This document shows positions 1 to 8,823 of a stretch of DNA of 64,000 nucleotides, in pieces (position 1 is the first letter of the stretch; the number at the start of each line of letters is the position of its first letter). A model generated the notes under the pieces. That model saw only the letters and a program-made list of their open reading frames with translations. It searched no databases and was not told the DNA's origin. A program made the translations under genes and the position numbers. Source of the stretch: Bradyrhizobium sp. Ash2021 (lineage in GTDB: Bacteria; Pseudomonadota; Alphaproteobacteria; Rhizobiales; Xanthobacteraceae); NCBI RefSeq assembly GCF_031202265.1, contig NZ_CP100604.1, positions 8,724,501-8,788,500 of the forward strand. Reading direction: 5' to 3'.

Positions 1-2
1 AC

Positions 3-338
3 CGCTATCTGGTCGCCGAACTCGACAAGCTTGGTCTGGCCTACCTGCACATCTTGCACACCGGCGACGAGCAGCTGGTGGGCGACGTACGCGCGCTGTG
101 GAAGCAATCGCTGATCGTGAACCGGCCCGGTCGTCCGCGCAACCAGATCGGCGCTGATGTGGCTTCGGGGCTGGCCGATCTGGAAGCCTACGGCCAGATG
201 GTCCTTGCCAACCCGGATTTCGTCGCACGGGTGAAGACCGGTGCGCCGATGAACGACGCGGATCGCGCCAGCTTCTTTGGCGGCGCCGCGCAGGGCTATA
301 CCGACTATCCCGCGCGTGAGGCGGCCACGGCCGCGTAA
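3..338 (+). CDS. Old Yellow Enzyme family alkene reductase (C-terminal part)
   Basis: The gene enters from the left edge; only the last 111 residues are visible, ending in TAA. They match the C-terminal end of the FMN TIM-barrel in NADH:flavin oxidoreductases of the NemA/OYE type: an ILHTGDEQ-like strand, then a RPRNQIG segment, LADLEAYGQMVLANPDFVARVK and the final YTDYP motif where family members end. The family reduces activated C=C bonds or nitro groups with NAD(P)H in the cytoplasm. The substrate cannot be told from this fragment. Family call fairly sure. Confidence 0.8.
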   Translation, partial: RYLVAELDKLGLAYLHILHTGDEQLVGDVRALWKQSLIVNRPGRPRNQIGADVASGLADLEAYGQMVLANPDFVARVKTGAPMNDADRASFFGGAAQGYTDYPAREAATAA

Positions 339-895
339 GGCGCGCGGCTACGTCCGTCATCGCTTCGGTCCAGCGGCAAATCATGGCAGCCATTTCCGGG
401 CCTATGGCCTGCGTGGCATGGCCAAACTGATCGACCCCATCATTGGGGTCGATTATGCGTGGATCGGCGAGATTGGCTGCAGCTTTCCGCCACACAAACC
501 GGCCGACGTAAAACGACGCCCTCCGCGAGCGGCCTGACCAGTCACACCCTTTCTATCGGAAGCAAGTGCGCCCGGCGCCGTGTTGCCGCTGGCGACGAAT
601 TGCTCAAACTGCCGATATACGCGGGCATTGCTATCGAACTCACTCCGCCAACGCTCGTCGACAAGCCATCGTGACCGCCTAAAGTCCGAGAAGGCGTGAC
701 CACCTTGCGACGTTGAGCCTCCGACGGATCTCCCGATCACTGCCGTGCGGAAAACATCCACCCCTCCGGGTGGGTGCGGCATCGGCCGCATATCGGAGAA
801 ACCGATGGATATCATCGAAATAAATCGGCTGTTGCCCGGACGGTCGGCATCTTAGCTTCGTCTCACTTTCGACCTCACACCCAACGGAGTCCAAT
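339..895. other. Non-coding stretch between the OYE gene and doxX
   Basis: About 560 bases with no reading frame I can recognise on either strand. Short open frames exist but show no family motif and no convincing ribosome binding site. The only clear structure is a hairpin at 430-453, listed separately. The last 100 bases presumably hold the doxX promoter, but I see no clear -35/-10 pair. Confidence 0.5.
430..453 (+). terminator. Hairpin downstream of the OYE gene, possible terminator
   Basis: A perfect 10-bp stem (ATCGACCCCA at 430-439 with TGGGGTCGAT at 444-453) and a TCAT loop lie 92 bases after the OYE stop codon. There is no U-tract, so intrinsic termination is uncertain; it may protect the 3' end of the mRNA or belong to a small repeat. 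Confidence 0.35.
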
Positions 896-1294
896 ATGAG
901 CGCAACTTCTATCCAATCAGTTCGTCCTACGCGTCGCATCGGCGCCTGGACGTTGCAGGCTATCCTCGCAGCGGCTTTCCTTGCCGCCGGCCTCGCCAAG
1001 CTGGCGGGCGTTCCTTTCATGGTCGACTTGTTCGAGCAGATCGGACTCGGCCAATGGTTCCGCATCGCGACCGGCGTCGTGGAAGTGACCGGCGCCGTCG
1101 CCCTGCTCGTTCCCGGCCTGGCTTCGATCGGCGCCCTGTGGCTCGGATTCACCATGGTCTGTGCCGTGGCGACCCATGTGTTCGTCCTGCACACCAGTCC
1201 GGTCCCGGCGATCGTCCTGGGATTGCTCAACGCGGTGGTTGTCTACCTGCGGCGCGATGAACTCGCTGGCTTGCTTCACCGGGTCAAGGGCTGA
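896..1294 (+). CDS. DoxX family membrane protein
   Basis: A 132-residue protein with four hydrophobic helices (about residues 16-36, 55-75, 78-98 and 102-120) and the short loops typical of DoxX proteins. It contains the AAFLAAGLAKLAG first-helix signature. The start ATG follows ACGGAGTCCAAT, an acceptable ribosome binding site. DoxX proteins are small inner-membrane proteins, some linked to quinone/thiosulfate redox or oxidative stress; no precise role can be read here. The pirin gene starts 41 bases downstream on the same strand, so the two are probably co-transcribed. Confidence 0.8.
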   Translation: MSATSIQSVRPTRRIGAWTLQAILAAAFLAAGLAKLAGVPFMVDLFEQIGLGQWFRIATGVVEVTGAVALLVPGLASIGALWLGFTMVCAVATHVFVLHTSPVPAIVLGLLNAVVVYLRRDELAGLLHRVKG

Positions 1295-1335
1295 GCTTTG
1301 AAGTTTAGAGATAGCCAAACCTCAGGAGAACGAAA

Positions 1336-2208
1336 ATGAAGACCGATGCAGTGTTCACGCGTCCGACACGCGCTGAAGAGACTTCCCGGCAGATTGCTCT
1401 GCGCACGCGTGGACACTCGCATGGGCGCGTTACCCGACTGGTCAGTCCGGGCGACATTGGTGAACTGATCAAGCCGTTCGTCTTTCTCGACTACTTCGAC
1501 GCCGATCCGGCGACTGCACCAGAATTCGGCTTTCATCCCCATTCAGGAATTGCGACTCTAACCCTAATTCTATCCGGGCAGGCTTTCTACAAGGAGACCA
1601 CCGGCCGCGAAGGCGTCATCGAGACCGGCGGCGTTGAATGGATGCGCGCCAGTAGTGGCGTTTGGCATACCGGCGGAATGTTCGGCAAGGAGCGGATCAA
1701 GGGCTTTCAGCTCTGGGTCGCCATGCCGCCCGAGCTCGAACTTGCCGAACCCCAAAGCCAATATCTCGACGCTTCCGACTTCGATTCTGCCGGTCCCGCG
1801 AGGGTTATCGCAGGCGAATACGGTGGTGTGAAAAGCATTGTTGAGTCGCCTCGCGACATCACCTACCTCGACGTGCGCCTCAAGGCCGGAGAGCGCTGGA
1901 CCTTTCACCCGACCAAGGGGCACGACGTCGCCTGGATCGCATCGCACCAGGGGATCGTGACGACGCCGGAGCAGGTATCGATGGGCGAAGTCGCCGTGTT
2001 CGAGGAGGGCGATCAGGCGATCGAGTTCGAGGCGCTCTCCGACGCCGGCTTCATCCTCGGCTCCGCGGTCAAGCACCCTTACGACTTGGTGACCGGGCAC
2101 TACTCCGTGCATACCAACGCGGATTCCTTGCGCATTGGGGAGAGCAATATCGCCGATATTGGCCGCCGGCTGCGCAACCAGGGTGTCTTGGCACGCACAG
2201 GACGCTGA
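1336..2208 (+). CDS. Pirin family bicupin protein
   Basis: A 290-residue protein with the pirin N-terminal cupin (about residues 20-130) and the C-terminal pirin domain (about 175-280). The cupin metal-site motif FHPHSG (His67, His69) and a third His in GVWHTGG (His111) are visible. The Glu that normally lies two residues after the third His appears to be Gly113. Pirins are Fe-binding redox sensors or quercetin 2,3-dioxygenases. AGGAGAACGAAA in front of the ATG is a strong ribosome binding site. DoxX upstream and LysR downstream suggest a small stress or aromatic-response cluster; that is inference. Confidence 0.85.
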   Translation: MKTDAVFTRPTRAEETSRQIALRTRGHSHGRVTRLVSPGDIGELIKPFVFLDYFDADPATAPEFGFHPHSGIATLTLILSGQAFYKETTGREGVIETGGVEWMRASSGVWHTGGMFGKERIKGFQLWVAMPPELELAEPQSQYLDASDFDSAGPARVIAGEYGGVKSIVESPRDITYLDVRLKAGERWTFHPTKGHDVAWIASHQGIVTTPEQVSMGEVAVFEEGDQAIEFEALSDAGFILGSAVKHPYDLVTGHYSVHTNADSLRIGESNIADIGRRLRNQGVLARTGR

Positions 2209-2253
2209 GAATTGGAGAGATTAGCCCAGTTGAGAACACTGTGGAGGAAAGCA

Positions 2254-2499
2254 ATGTTTGGATCAGGTGGAGTTCAGCTTTTTCGACGCGTAGCCGGGGC
2301 CCGGGAGTGCCCGGACAGGTCCGATAGACGCTTGCCGCTCCGGTCAGAACACTTCCCGGTCCAGGCAAGAGGCCGCGAGATCGTCACACAGCACGGCGCC
2401 ATTATCGCGGTAGCAGCCGATCCTGCGATGAGCGAGGAGATAGCTCGGCGTTTAAACAAAAGCGATTGGAGCGACCAGGAGGATCAATGGGCGCTCTGA
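2254..2499 (+). CDS. Small conserved-looking hypothetical protein
   Basis: An 81-residue frame starting at the ATG that follows GTGGAGGAAAGCA, a much better ribosome binding site than that of an in-frame codon further upstream. The C-terminal half, with IVTQHGAIIAVAADPAMSEE followed by IARRLN and an acidic, tryptophan-containing tail, has the composition of a real folded domain. It resembles short uncharacterised rhizobial proteins that end in a RLN-x-DE-rich segment. The first 35 residues look less ordered. It lies 45 bases after the pirin stop and is probably co-transcribed with it. Function unknown. Confidence 0.55.
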   Translation: MFGSGGVQLFRRVAGARECPDRSDRRLPLRSEHFPVQARGREIVTQHGAIIAVAADPAMSEEIARRLNKSDWSDQEDQWAL

Positions 2500-2676
2500 G
2501 CACCTGACGTTGACGAATCGTACCTCTTCCCCGCCCTGAAACGGTGAAGGCCTTGGTAATTCGCAAGCTGGAAAGTGTCCACGAGTCGAATAGCGCGACC
2601 TCAATGATTGATATGACCCGCCAATTGGGCAGTATATCATGCGTTTTAGCATCGGTCTGGTCGATAGGTAGGTCCC

Positions 2677-3636
2677 ATGCTCGACGCCGTCTCTCTCGAT
2701 CAACTGCGCACGTTCATCGCCGCGGTCGATGAAGGAAGCTTTTCTGCCGCCTCCCGCAAGTTGTTGCGCTCGCAGTCTGTTGTGAGTGAGACAATCAGCA
2801 ATCTTGAGGACCAGATGGGCGTGCAGTTGTTCGACCGCTCTGGCCGCTATCCCAAACTCACCCCGGCGGGATTGGCCATTCTGGGCGATGCTCGCAGCAT
2901 CATCACCGGGGTCGACTTGCTGAAGGCCCGGGCGAAGGGCATGTCGGTTGGCCTGGAGCCGGAATTGTCTGTGGTGATCGACGTCTTCTATCCGATCGAC
3001 GCGATTACTCAAGTGGCCAAGGAGTTTCGGCAGAAATACCCGGGAGTGGCACTCCGCATCTATGTCGAGGCGCTCGGAGGAGCCGTTAAGCCCGTGCTTG
3101 AAGGTCGCTGCAGCGTCGGCGTCGTCGGATCACTCCCGGCGATTCCGGATACACTGACCTATGAGCGGTTGCCCGGTATCGCGTTTCTCATGGTTGCTGC
3201 CCGTGATCATGCACTGACTTCCTACCGAGGCAAAATTCCCAAGGAAGTTCTTGGAAAACATACTCAGATCGTTCTCACCGACAGGTCGGAGCTATCCTCG
3301 GGACGCGAATTCGGCGTCATGTCGCCTACGGTCTGGCGGCTTGCTGACCTCTTCGCCAAGCATCATTTTTTGCTCAACGGTCTGGGTTGGGGCGGAATGC
3401 CGTTGCATGCCGTGCGCAAGGATTTGGAAGAAGGGCGCCTTTCCGCGCTGCTTATCGAGGACGTGCCTCTCGATGGTTTGATTCTGGCGATGTCGGCGGT
3501 GTGGCAGACCAAGTCACCGCCTGGCCCCGCCGGCCGATGGTTTGTCGATCGCCTGAAGCAAATTCCGGTGGATACGGGCAAAGTGCCGAAACCGCCGGTC
3601 ACCAGGAAGAAGGCGAGACGGTCTGCGAAAGCTTAA
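2677..3636 (+). CDS. LysR family transcriptional regulator
   Basis: A 319-residue protein. Residues about 6-65 form the LysR winged helix-turn-helix (LDQLRTFIAAVDEGSFSAAS, then a helix with QSVVSETISNLE, and LFDRSGRYPKLTPAG). Residues about 92-295 form a periplasmic-binding-protein-like effector domain, followed by a basic tail (TRKKARRSAKA). The 177 bases upstream presumably hold its promoter. Regulators of this type usually control neighbouring genes, here perhaps the doxX-pirin group on the same strand. The inducer is unknown. Confidence 0.9.
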   Translation: MLDAVSLDQLRTFIAAVDEGSFSAASRKLLRSQSVVSETISNLEDQMGVQLFDRSGRYPKLTPAGLAILGDARSIITGVDLLKARAKGMSVGLEPELSVVIDVFYPIDAITQVAKEFRQKYPGVALRIYVEALGGAVKPVLEGRCSVGVVGSLPAIPDTLTYERLPGIAFLMVAARDHALTSYRGKIPKEVLGKHTQIVLTDRSELSSGREFGVMSPTVWRLADLFAKHHFLLNGLGWGGMPLHAVRKDLEEGRLSALLIEDVPLDGLILAMSAVWQTKSPPGPAGRWFVDRLKQIPVDTGKVPKPPVTRKKARRSAKA

Positions 3637-3964
3637 CCGGGCGCCGGTGTCCCTATCATGAGAAGCATACAGACGCGCGCTTTCCGCAAAGGAGCTTTCA
3701 GTGTAGTCGCGGTCACGCGCGATGGTGCGCAAGTCGTCGCGACGGGATGACGAAGCGAACCGCGCTCGGGTCTGTGACGGCGTTGTCGAGCGAGTGCAGT
3801 AGGTGAGAAGGCGGCGGCCCGCGCGAGGCGTCGGGCTCCGCTCATACAACTTTCGCCATGCTTGCGGAAAAGAGGGCGGGACACTGTGAGCAAGGCACTC
3901 GACCGTCGCCGCCCGTGGCCGGGCGCGGCGGCAATCCTAGTGCGGGCCGGACATTTATTCTGAA
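3637..3964. other. Non-coding stretch between lysR and tRNA-Arg
   Basis: About 330 bases. A 30-codon frame starting at 3658 reads plausibly for 25 residues and then stops; no family is recognisable. No duplicated tRNA 3' end was found to the left, so there is no sign of an island attachment site here. Confidence 0.4.
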
Positions 3965-4041
3965 TGGCGCGCCCGAAGAGATTCGAACTCCTGACCCCCA
4001 GATTCGTAGTCTGGTGCTCTATCCAGCTGAGCTACGGGCGC
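3965..4041 (-). tRNA. tRNA-Arg (anticodon ACG)
   Basis: On the minus strand the 77 bases begin GCGCCCGTAGCTCAGCTGGA and fold into a full cloverleaf. The acceptor stem is GCGCCCG paired with CGGGCGC, the anticodon stem is CCAGA/TCTGG with loop CTACGAA (ACG at 34-36), and the T-arm carries GTTCGAATC. The discriminator is G and CCA is encoded (3965-3967). The ACG anticodon (A34 normally deaminated to inosine) reads CGU, CGC and CGA arginine codons. Confidence 0.97.
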
Positions 4042-4228
4042 GTTTTTCGCGTGGCGTCTTGGGCTTGAAAGCCCGGATGCATCCGAGATTGGTTCGGAAA
4101 CGTCGCGAAGAGCGCCTTAGCTACCCGCTCCGGCCCCGATTGGCAAGGTCCGGAACGCGGGTTCTGCCCATCGATGTGCTTGGGTAAATCGGGCGAAAAC
4201 GGCCGCAAAGGGCGGCGAAACGGCAGCT

Positions 4229-5707
4229 TTACGCCCGCGCCCGCTCGTGGCGCACGCTGAGCAGTTCCACCGGACGATCCGGGATCGCAATCCGGAAGGT
4301 GGCGCCGATGGTGCCCTCGACCAGATGGATGTCGCCGCCATGGGCACGGACCAGTTCGGCGGCGATCGCAAGCCCGAGCCCGCTGCCGCCCGGCCTGCCC
4401 GAGGTCTGAAACGCCTCGAACAGGTGCTCGCGCGCCTTCTCCGGCACGCCGGGACCGGTATCGGAGACCTCGATGATCGCGACCGTGCCTTCGCGGCGGC
4501 CGGTGATCCGGATCTGAAGGCTGGCATCGCTGTTCGGCCGGCTTTCCAGCGCCTGCGCCGCATTGCGCACGAGGTTAAGCAGCACCCGGAACAGATGGTC
4601 CGGATCGGCGTCGATGGTGAGCCCGCGCTCGATCGCGTTGATCCAGGCGAGCGAGGCGTCGGCCGCAAGCCCGGCCGATTCGCGCACTTCGGCCACCACT
4701 GGTTCGACCATGATCACGCGGCGGTCGGGGGCGGCTTCCTGGGCACGGCCATAAGAGAGCGTCGACTGGCAGAACGCGATGGCGCGCTCCAGCGAGCGCA
4801 TCAGTTTCGGCGCGAAGCGCTGCACCCTGGGATCCGGCACGCTGGCGAGCTGGTCGGACAACAATTGCGACGACGCCAACAGGTTGCGCAGGTCGTGGTT
4901 GATCTTGGACACCGCGAGCCCAAGTGCGGCCAGCCGGCTCTTCTGATGCAGCATCGACACGAGGTCGCGCTGCATGTCGGACAATTCGCGTTCCGCCACG
5001 CCGATCTCGTCGCCGCGCTGGCTCGGCACGATGATTCGCGCCGAACTCTCAGGGTTTTCGTGGAACCCGACCAGGCTCGCCGTCAGGCGCCGCATCGGCC
5101 GCACGAACAGATGATGCATGGCGAAATAGACCAGCGCCGACGTCAGCATCGCGATCCCCAATGAGACCAGCAACGTGTTGCGCGAGAACCGGTACATGGC
5201 CTGCCGCAGCGGCAGTTCGTCAATCACGACCTCGATGAATTGCGCGCCGCCGGGCGCAGGGCCCACCACGCGGATCGCCTGGTTCCCCGTCTCCAGCATG
5301 GTCTCGAAGGAATCGACGATCGCCGACCACACCGTCATCGTCCGCATGTCGATGTCATGGTCGATCGAAGCCGGCAGGTCAGCGCTGGCGAGCAGCCGGC
5401 GCTGCTGCCCCATCTTGATGGCCACCGCCCGCGCGCCGACGCTGGTAAGAATCTGCCGCGCCAGCGAATCCGGGACCATGCCCAAGGGTGCGGCGTCGAG
5501 CACCAATGCCGCGGTATTGGCCGCCGCCAGCCGCTCGTTCAGCCGGTTCATCCGGAAATTCGCGATCGCAGGCACGTAGATCATCAGGCCGGCGATCATG
5601 ACCAGGGGAATGGTGAGCAGCAGCAGCTTGCCGGACAAGCCGAGTCGGCGCGGCGGCGTCGGCCGTGGCATTTGCGTTACTGGCTGGTCGTCGGTCACTG
5701 ACACCAA
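4229..5707 (-). CDS. Membrane sensor histidine kinase, HAMP type
   Basis: A 492-residue kinase. The order is: transmembrane helix about 27-49, a periplasmic sensor of about 130 residues, second helix about 178-201, a HAMP linker to about 250, then the dimerisation helix with the phospho-accepting His271 in SKINHDLRN. The ATPase domain follows with N-box NLVRNAAQAL, G1 DTGPGV and G2 GGSGLGLAI. No response regulator gene is adjacent, so it is an orphan here. TTG at 5707, GTG at 5704 and GTG at 5698 are all possible starts. The signal sensed is unknown. Confidence 0.88.
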   Translation of the reverse strand: MVSVTDDQPVTQMPRPTPPRRLGLSGKLLLLTIPLVMIAGLMIYVPAIANFRMNRLNERLAAANTAALVLDAAPLGMVPDSLARQILTSVGARAVAIKMGQQRRLLASADLPASIDHDIDMRTMTVWSAIVDSFETMLETGNQAIRVVGPAPGGAQFIEVVIDELPLRQAMYRFSRNTLLVSLGIAMLTSALVYFAMHHLFVRPMRRLTASLVGFHENPESSARIIVPSQRGDEIGVAERELSDMQRDLVSMLHQKSRLAALGLAVSKINHDLRNLLASSQLLSDQLASVPDPRVQRFAPKLMRSLERAIAFCQSTLSYGRAQEAAPDRRVIMVEPVVAEVRESAGLAADASLAWINAIERGLTIDADPDHLFRVLLNLVRNAAQALESRPNSDASLQIRITGRREGTVAIIEVSDTGPGVPEKAREHLFEAFQTSGRPGGSGLGLAIAAELVRAHGGDIHLVEGTIGATFRIAIPDRPVELLSVRHERARA

Positions 5708-5971
5708 TATCTGCCTTCAAAGCATCTGTTTCCAGAGGGCTGATTTTCCAGAGCGCGAACGGACGCAAAACCGACGCCGGTCGGGCGGCTCGCACTCTGC
5801 GGTTCAGGATGCGTTCCCGCCCCCCAACCGGTCAAATTACGGATCGCTAATGTCTGCCGGTTCCAGCCGCCGGCGTTAACCGCCGCCTCGACCGTAAAAA
5901 CCCCGCGAAAACAGATATATTCGCGCCAATTGCGACGTTTCAAAGAACCTCGATTGCGGCACCGCGCAACA

Positions 5972-6000
5972 TTGACGGAAACGGGTCGCTCCCGTATAAG
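5972..6000 (+). promoter_or_regulatory. Probable promoter of the rpmH-rnpA-yidC operon
   Basis: TTGACG (5972-5977) and TATAAG (5995-6000) are separated by exactly 17 bases, close to the sigma-70 consensus. The predicted transcript would start near 6007 and leave a leader of about 150 bases before rpmH, a constitutively needed ribosomal gene. The rest of the 447-base gap (5708-6154) shows no gene and no DnaA-box cluster. Confidence 0.6.
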
Positions 6001-6154
6001 CCGCGCAATTGTCCGCGATGGCCCGGTCTGACCGGGGGCGGCTCATTTGGGGCCGTAAATGGCCTCGTTTTGGGCCGGCCAGCATCACCGGACTTACCTC
6101 AATTCGGATTTACTTTAACCAGCGGCAAATTGCCCGGTCAGCGGAGAACTACCC

Positions 6155-6289
6155 GTGAAGCGGACTTATCAACCCAGCAAACTGGTGCGCAAGCGCCGTC
6201 ACGGCTTCCGCGCTCGTCTCGCCACGACCGGCGGCCGCAAGGTCCTCGCTGCGCGCCGCGCTCGGGGCCGCAAGCGTCTGAGCGCCTGA
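6155..6289 (+). CDS. rpmH: 50S ribosomal protein L34
   Basis: A 44-residue, strongly basic protein starting at [23 protein letters not shown], then a [19 protein letters not shown] end. This is the near-invariant L34 sequence and length. L34 binds 23S rRNA in the large subunit. The gene precedes rnpA by 25 bases, as in most bacteria. Confidence 0.98.
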   Translation: MKRTYQPSKLVRKRRHGFRARLATTGGRKVLAARRARGRKRLSA

Positions 6290-6314
6290 ACCGGGCGTCT
6301 CCGGAGATTACATT

Positions 6315-6749
6315 ATGGATCGGCTAAGGCAGCGGGCGGACTTCCTCGCCGTTGCCAATGGCGCGCGGGCCAACGGCACTGCGTTCGTGCTGCAGGCGCG
6401 TGCGCGCGACGACGATGGCCCGATCCGGATCGGTTTCACCGTTACCAAAAAGAACGGCAACGCCCCCCAGCGCAATCGCATCCGGCGCCGGCTTCGCGAA
6501 CTGGTGAAGCGGCTCGACGTCATATCAATGCGACCGCACCATGATTATGTGCTAGTCGGCCGTCGTGCCGCACTTGATCGCGACTTCGCGACCATGCTCG
6601 AAGATCTTCGCTCGGCGTTCCGTCGCCTCGACCGGCAGGCACCGTCCAAGGCGTTTTCGAGCGACAAGGCGTTTTCGAGCGAAGCGGCGTCCGGTTCGCG
6701 TCAAAACGCGCCCAAAACAGACACTGGCACCAGCCGTCAACCGAATTGA
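6315..6749 (+). CDS. rnpA: Ribonuclease P protein component
   Basis: A 144-residue basic protein with the RnpA fold. The N-terminus is MDRLRQRADFLAVANG, and the RNA-binding signature is IGFTVTKKNGNAPQRNRIRR RLRE (about residues 41-63). It binds the RNase P RNA and helps recognise pre-tRNA 5' leaders. The last 25 residues after the conserved domain are low complexity, with an imperfect repeat around KAFSSDKAFSSE. It sits between rpmH and yidC. Confidence 0.96.
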   Translation: MDRLRQRADFLAVANGARANGTAFVLQARARDDDGPIRIGFTVTKKNGNAPQRNRIRRRLRELVKRLDVISMRPHHDYVLVGRRAALDRDFATMLEDLRSAFRRLDRQAPSKAFSSDKAFSSEAASGSRQNAPKTDTGTSRQPN

Positions 6750-6768
6750 ACGACGAGACCTTGAAACG

Positions 6769-8625
6769 ATGACCGACAATCGCAACACCATCCTCGCCGT
6801 CATTCTATCCGGCATCGTGCTGATCGCCTGGCAATATTTCTACAACGTGCCGCAGATGGAAAAGCAGCGCGTGCAGACCCAGACGCAGGCCGAACTGGTG
6901 AAGCCGACGCCGCAGGCGACTCCCGGCAGCACCACGCCGCAGGCTGGCTCGCCGTCGGCTAACGCGCCCGCGAATAATGTGCCGGCCTCGGCCGCGCCCG
7001 TCGTCAGCCGCGATACCGCGATTGCCGCCACCCCGCGCGTCAAGATCGATACCCCGCGTCTGACCGGCAGCATCTCGCTCAGGGGTGCGCGCATCGACGA
7101 TCTCGCGCTGGTGCAGTTCCGCGAAACCGTCGATCCGACATCTCCTGCGATCGTGCTGTACTCGCCCTCGAACACCGCGAGCCCCTATTATGCCGAGTTC
7201 GGCTGGGTTCCGGCGACCGGCTCGACCGCGCGCATTCCCGATCAGACCACGATGTGGCAGCAGGAGGGCTCCGGCAGCCTTTCGCCGACCAGCCCGGTGA
7301 CGCTGAAATATGACAATGGCGACGGCCTCACCTTCCGACGCACGATTTCGATCGACGATAGCTATCTCTTCACCATCAAGGATGAAGTCACCAATATCGG
7401 CGCCGCGCCGGTCACGCTCTATCCGTTCGCGCTGATCTCGCGCCACGGCACCCCGCAGGTCTCGGGCTATTACATCCTGCATGAAGGCCTGATCGGCTAT
7501 CTCGGCGAGAAGGGCCTGCAGGAATACGGCTACAAGAAAATCGACGAGGCCAAATCGGTCAGCTTCGACGTCACCAATGGCTGGCTCGGCATGACCGACA
7601 AGTACTGGGCGTCGGCGCTGCTGCCGGACACCACCGCCAGGCTGCAGGCGCGATTCTCCTCCAACCTGGTCGGCACGGTGCATACCTACCAGACCGACTA
7701 TCTGCAGGACGCGCAGACGGTTGCGATCGGCGGCACGATCAGCGCCGATGCACGGCTGTTTGCCGGCGCCAAGGAAGCCCGCGTCGTCGGCATCAACTTC
7801 CCGCTGGTCGGCCTCGGCGGCTACAACAAGCAGCTCGGGCTCAACCACTTCGATCTCCTGATCGACTGGGGCTGGTTCTACTTCATCACCAAGCCGATGT
7901 TCCTGGCGCTCGACTGGTTCTATCATCTGGTCGGCAATTTCGGCATCGCCATCCTCTTGGTGACCGTGCTGGTGAAATTGTTGTTCTTCCCGCTGGCCAA
8001 CAAATCCTACGCGTCGATGGCGAAGATGAAGTCGGTGCAGCCGCAGCTCGCCGCGCTCAAGGAACGCTATCCGGACGACCGGCAGAAGCAGCAGCAGGAG
8101 ATGATGGAAATCTACAAGAAGGAGAAGATCAACCCGATCGCCGGTTGTCTTCCCGTCGTCGTGCAGATTCCCGTGTTCTTCTCGCTCTACAAGGTGCTGT
8201 TCGTCACCATCGAAATGCGCCACGCGCCGTTTTATGGCTGGATCAAGGACCTGTCGGCGCCCGATCCGACCAATCTGTTCACGCTGTTCGGCCTGTTGCA
8301 TTTCGACCCGACGCAGCTGCCGATCTTCGGGCACTATCTCGCGCTCGGCATCTGGCCGATCATCATGGGCATCACGATGTGGTTCCAGATGAAGCTCAAT
8401 CCGACGCCGCCGGATCCGACGCAGAAGATGATCTTCGACTGGATGCCGCTGATCTTCACCTTCATGCTGGCCGGCTTCCCGGCGGGTCTGGTGATCTACT
8501 GGGCCTGGAACAATACGCTGTCGGTGCTGCAGCAGAGCTTCATCATGCGCCGCAATGGCGTGAAGGTGGAACTGTTCGATAATCTGAGAGCGACGTTCGC
8601 CAGGAAGGCCGCGTCGAAAACCTGA
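6769..8625 (+). CDS. yidC: Membrane protein insertase YidC/Oxa1
   Basis: A 618-residue protein starting at the ATG of MTDNRNTILAVILSGIVLIA. The first transmembrane helix (6-24) is followed by a Pro/Ala-rich linker (about 40-85), the periplasmic beta-supersandwich domain (about 90-350) and the conserved five-helix insertase core (about 370-600). The core includes NKSYASMAKMKSVQPQLAAL and PIAGCLPVVVQIPVFFSLYK. YidC inserts and folds inner-membrane proteins, alone or with SecYEG. It is 19 bases after rnpA and probably in the same operon. Confidence 0.98.
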   Translation: MTDNRNTILAVILSGIVLIAWQYFYNVPQMEKQRVQTQTQAELVKPTPQATPGSTTPQAGSPSANAPANNVPASAAPVVSRDTAIAATPRVKIDTPRLTGSISLRGARIDDLALVQFRETVDPTSPAIVLYSPSNTASPYYAEFGWVPATGSTARIPDQTTMWQQEGSGSLSPTSPVTLKYDNGDGLTFRRTISIDDSYLFTIKDEVTNIGAAPVTLYPFALISRHGTPQVSGYYILHEGLIGYLGEKGLQEYGYKKIDEAKSVSFDVTNGWLGMTDKYWASALLPDTTARLQARFSSNLVGTVHTYQTDYLQDAQTVAIGGTISADARLFAGAKEARVVGINFPLVGLGGYNKQLGLNHFDLLIDWGWFYFITKPMFLALDWFYHLVGNFGIAILLVTVLVKLLFFPLANKSYASMAKMKSVQPQLAALKERYPDDRQKQQQEMMEIYKKEKINPIAGCLPVVVQIPVFFSLYKVLFVTIEMRHAPFYGWIKDLSAPDPTNLFTLFGLLHFDPTQLPIFGHYLALGIWPIIMGITMWFQMKLNPTPPDPTQKMIFDWMPLIFTFMLAGFPAGLVIYWAWNNTLSVLQQSFIMRRNGVKVELFDNLRATFARKAASKT

Positions 8626-8667
8626 GGCGCGGCTGATTTATGTAACGCAGGACGCTTGTCCTGTTCT

Positions 8668-8786
8668 CGTCATTGCGAGGAGCGAAGCGACGAAGCAATC
8701 CATTCTTCCTTTGTGGGTCTATGGATTGCTTCGCGGAGTTCAGCATCGGGCGCGCATCCGCGCGACCCGGTGGCTCGCAATGACGG
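8668..8786. repeat. Palindromic intergenic repeat, family A copy 1
   Basis: It begins CGTCATTGCGAGGAGCGAAG and ends GGCTCGCAATGACGG, so the outer arms are inverted. Inner arms GAAGCAATCCAT and ATGGATTGCTTC form a second nested dyad. The same unit recurs at 50157 and 54152; this copy is 33 bases longer. It lies between yidC and engB. Confidence 0.85.
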
Positions 8787-8823
8787 CTGAGACGCCTTCG
8801 CCGCCCCTGATGGAAACCTTCGC

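Noticed and set aside
3658..3750. Short 30-codon frame after the LysR gene
   Set aside because: No ribosome binding site and no family; too short to support as a gene.
3965..4041. tRNA-Arg as an integration site for an island covering 1-3.9 kb
   Set aside because: No integrase gene and no second copy of the tRNA 3' end were found in the left part of the window.
5708..6154. Replication origin next to rpmH
   Set aside because: No dnaA or dnaN gene and no cluster of DnaA boxes. In this order the origin is usually elsewhere.
6805..8334. A 509-codon open frame antisense to yidC
   Set aside because: yidC is certain on the other strand; the antisense frame shows only composition typical of reversed GC-rich codons.
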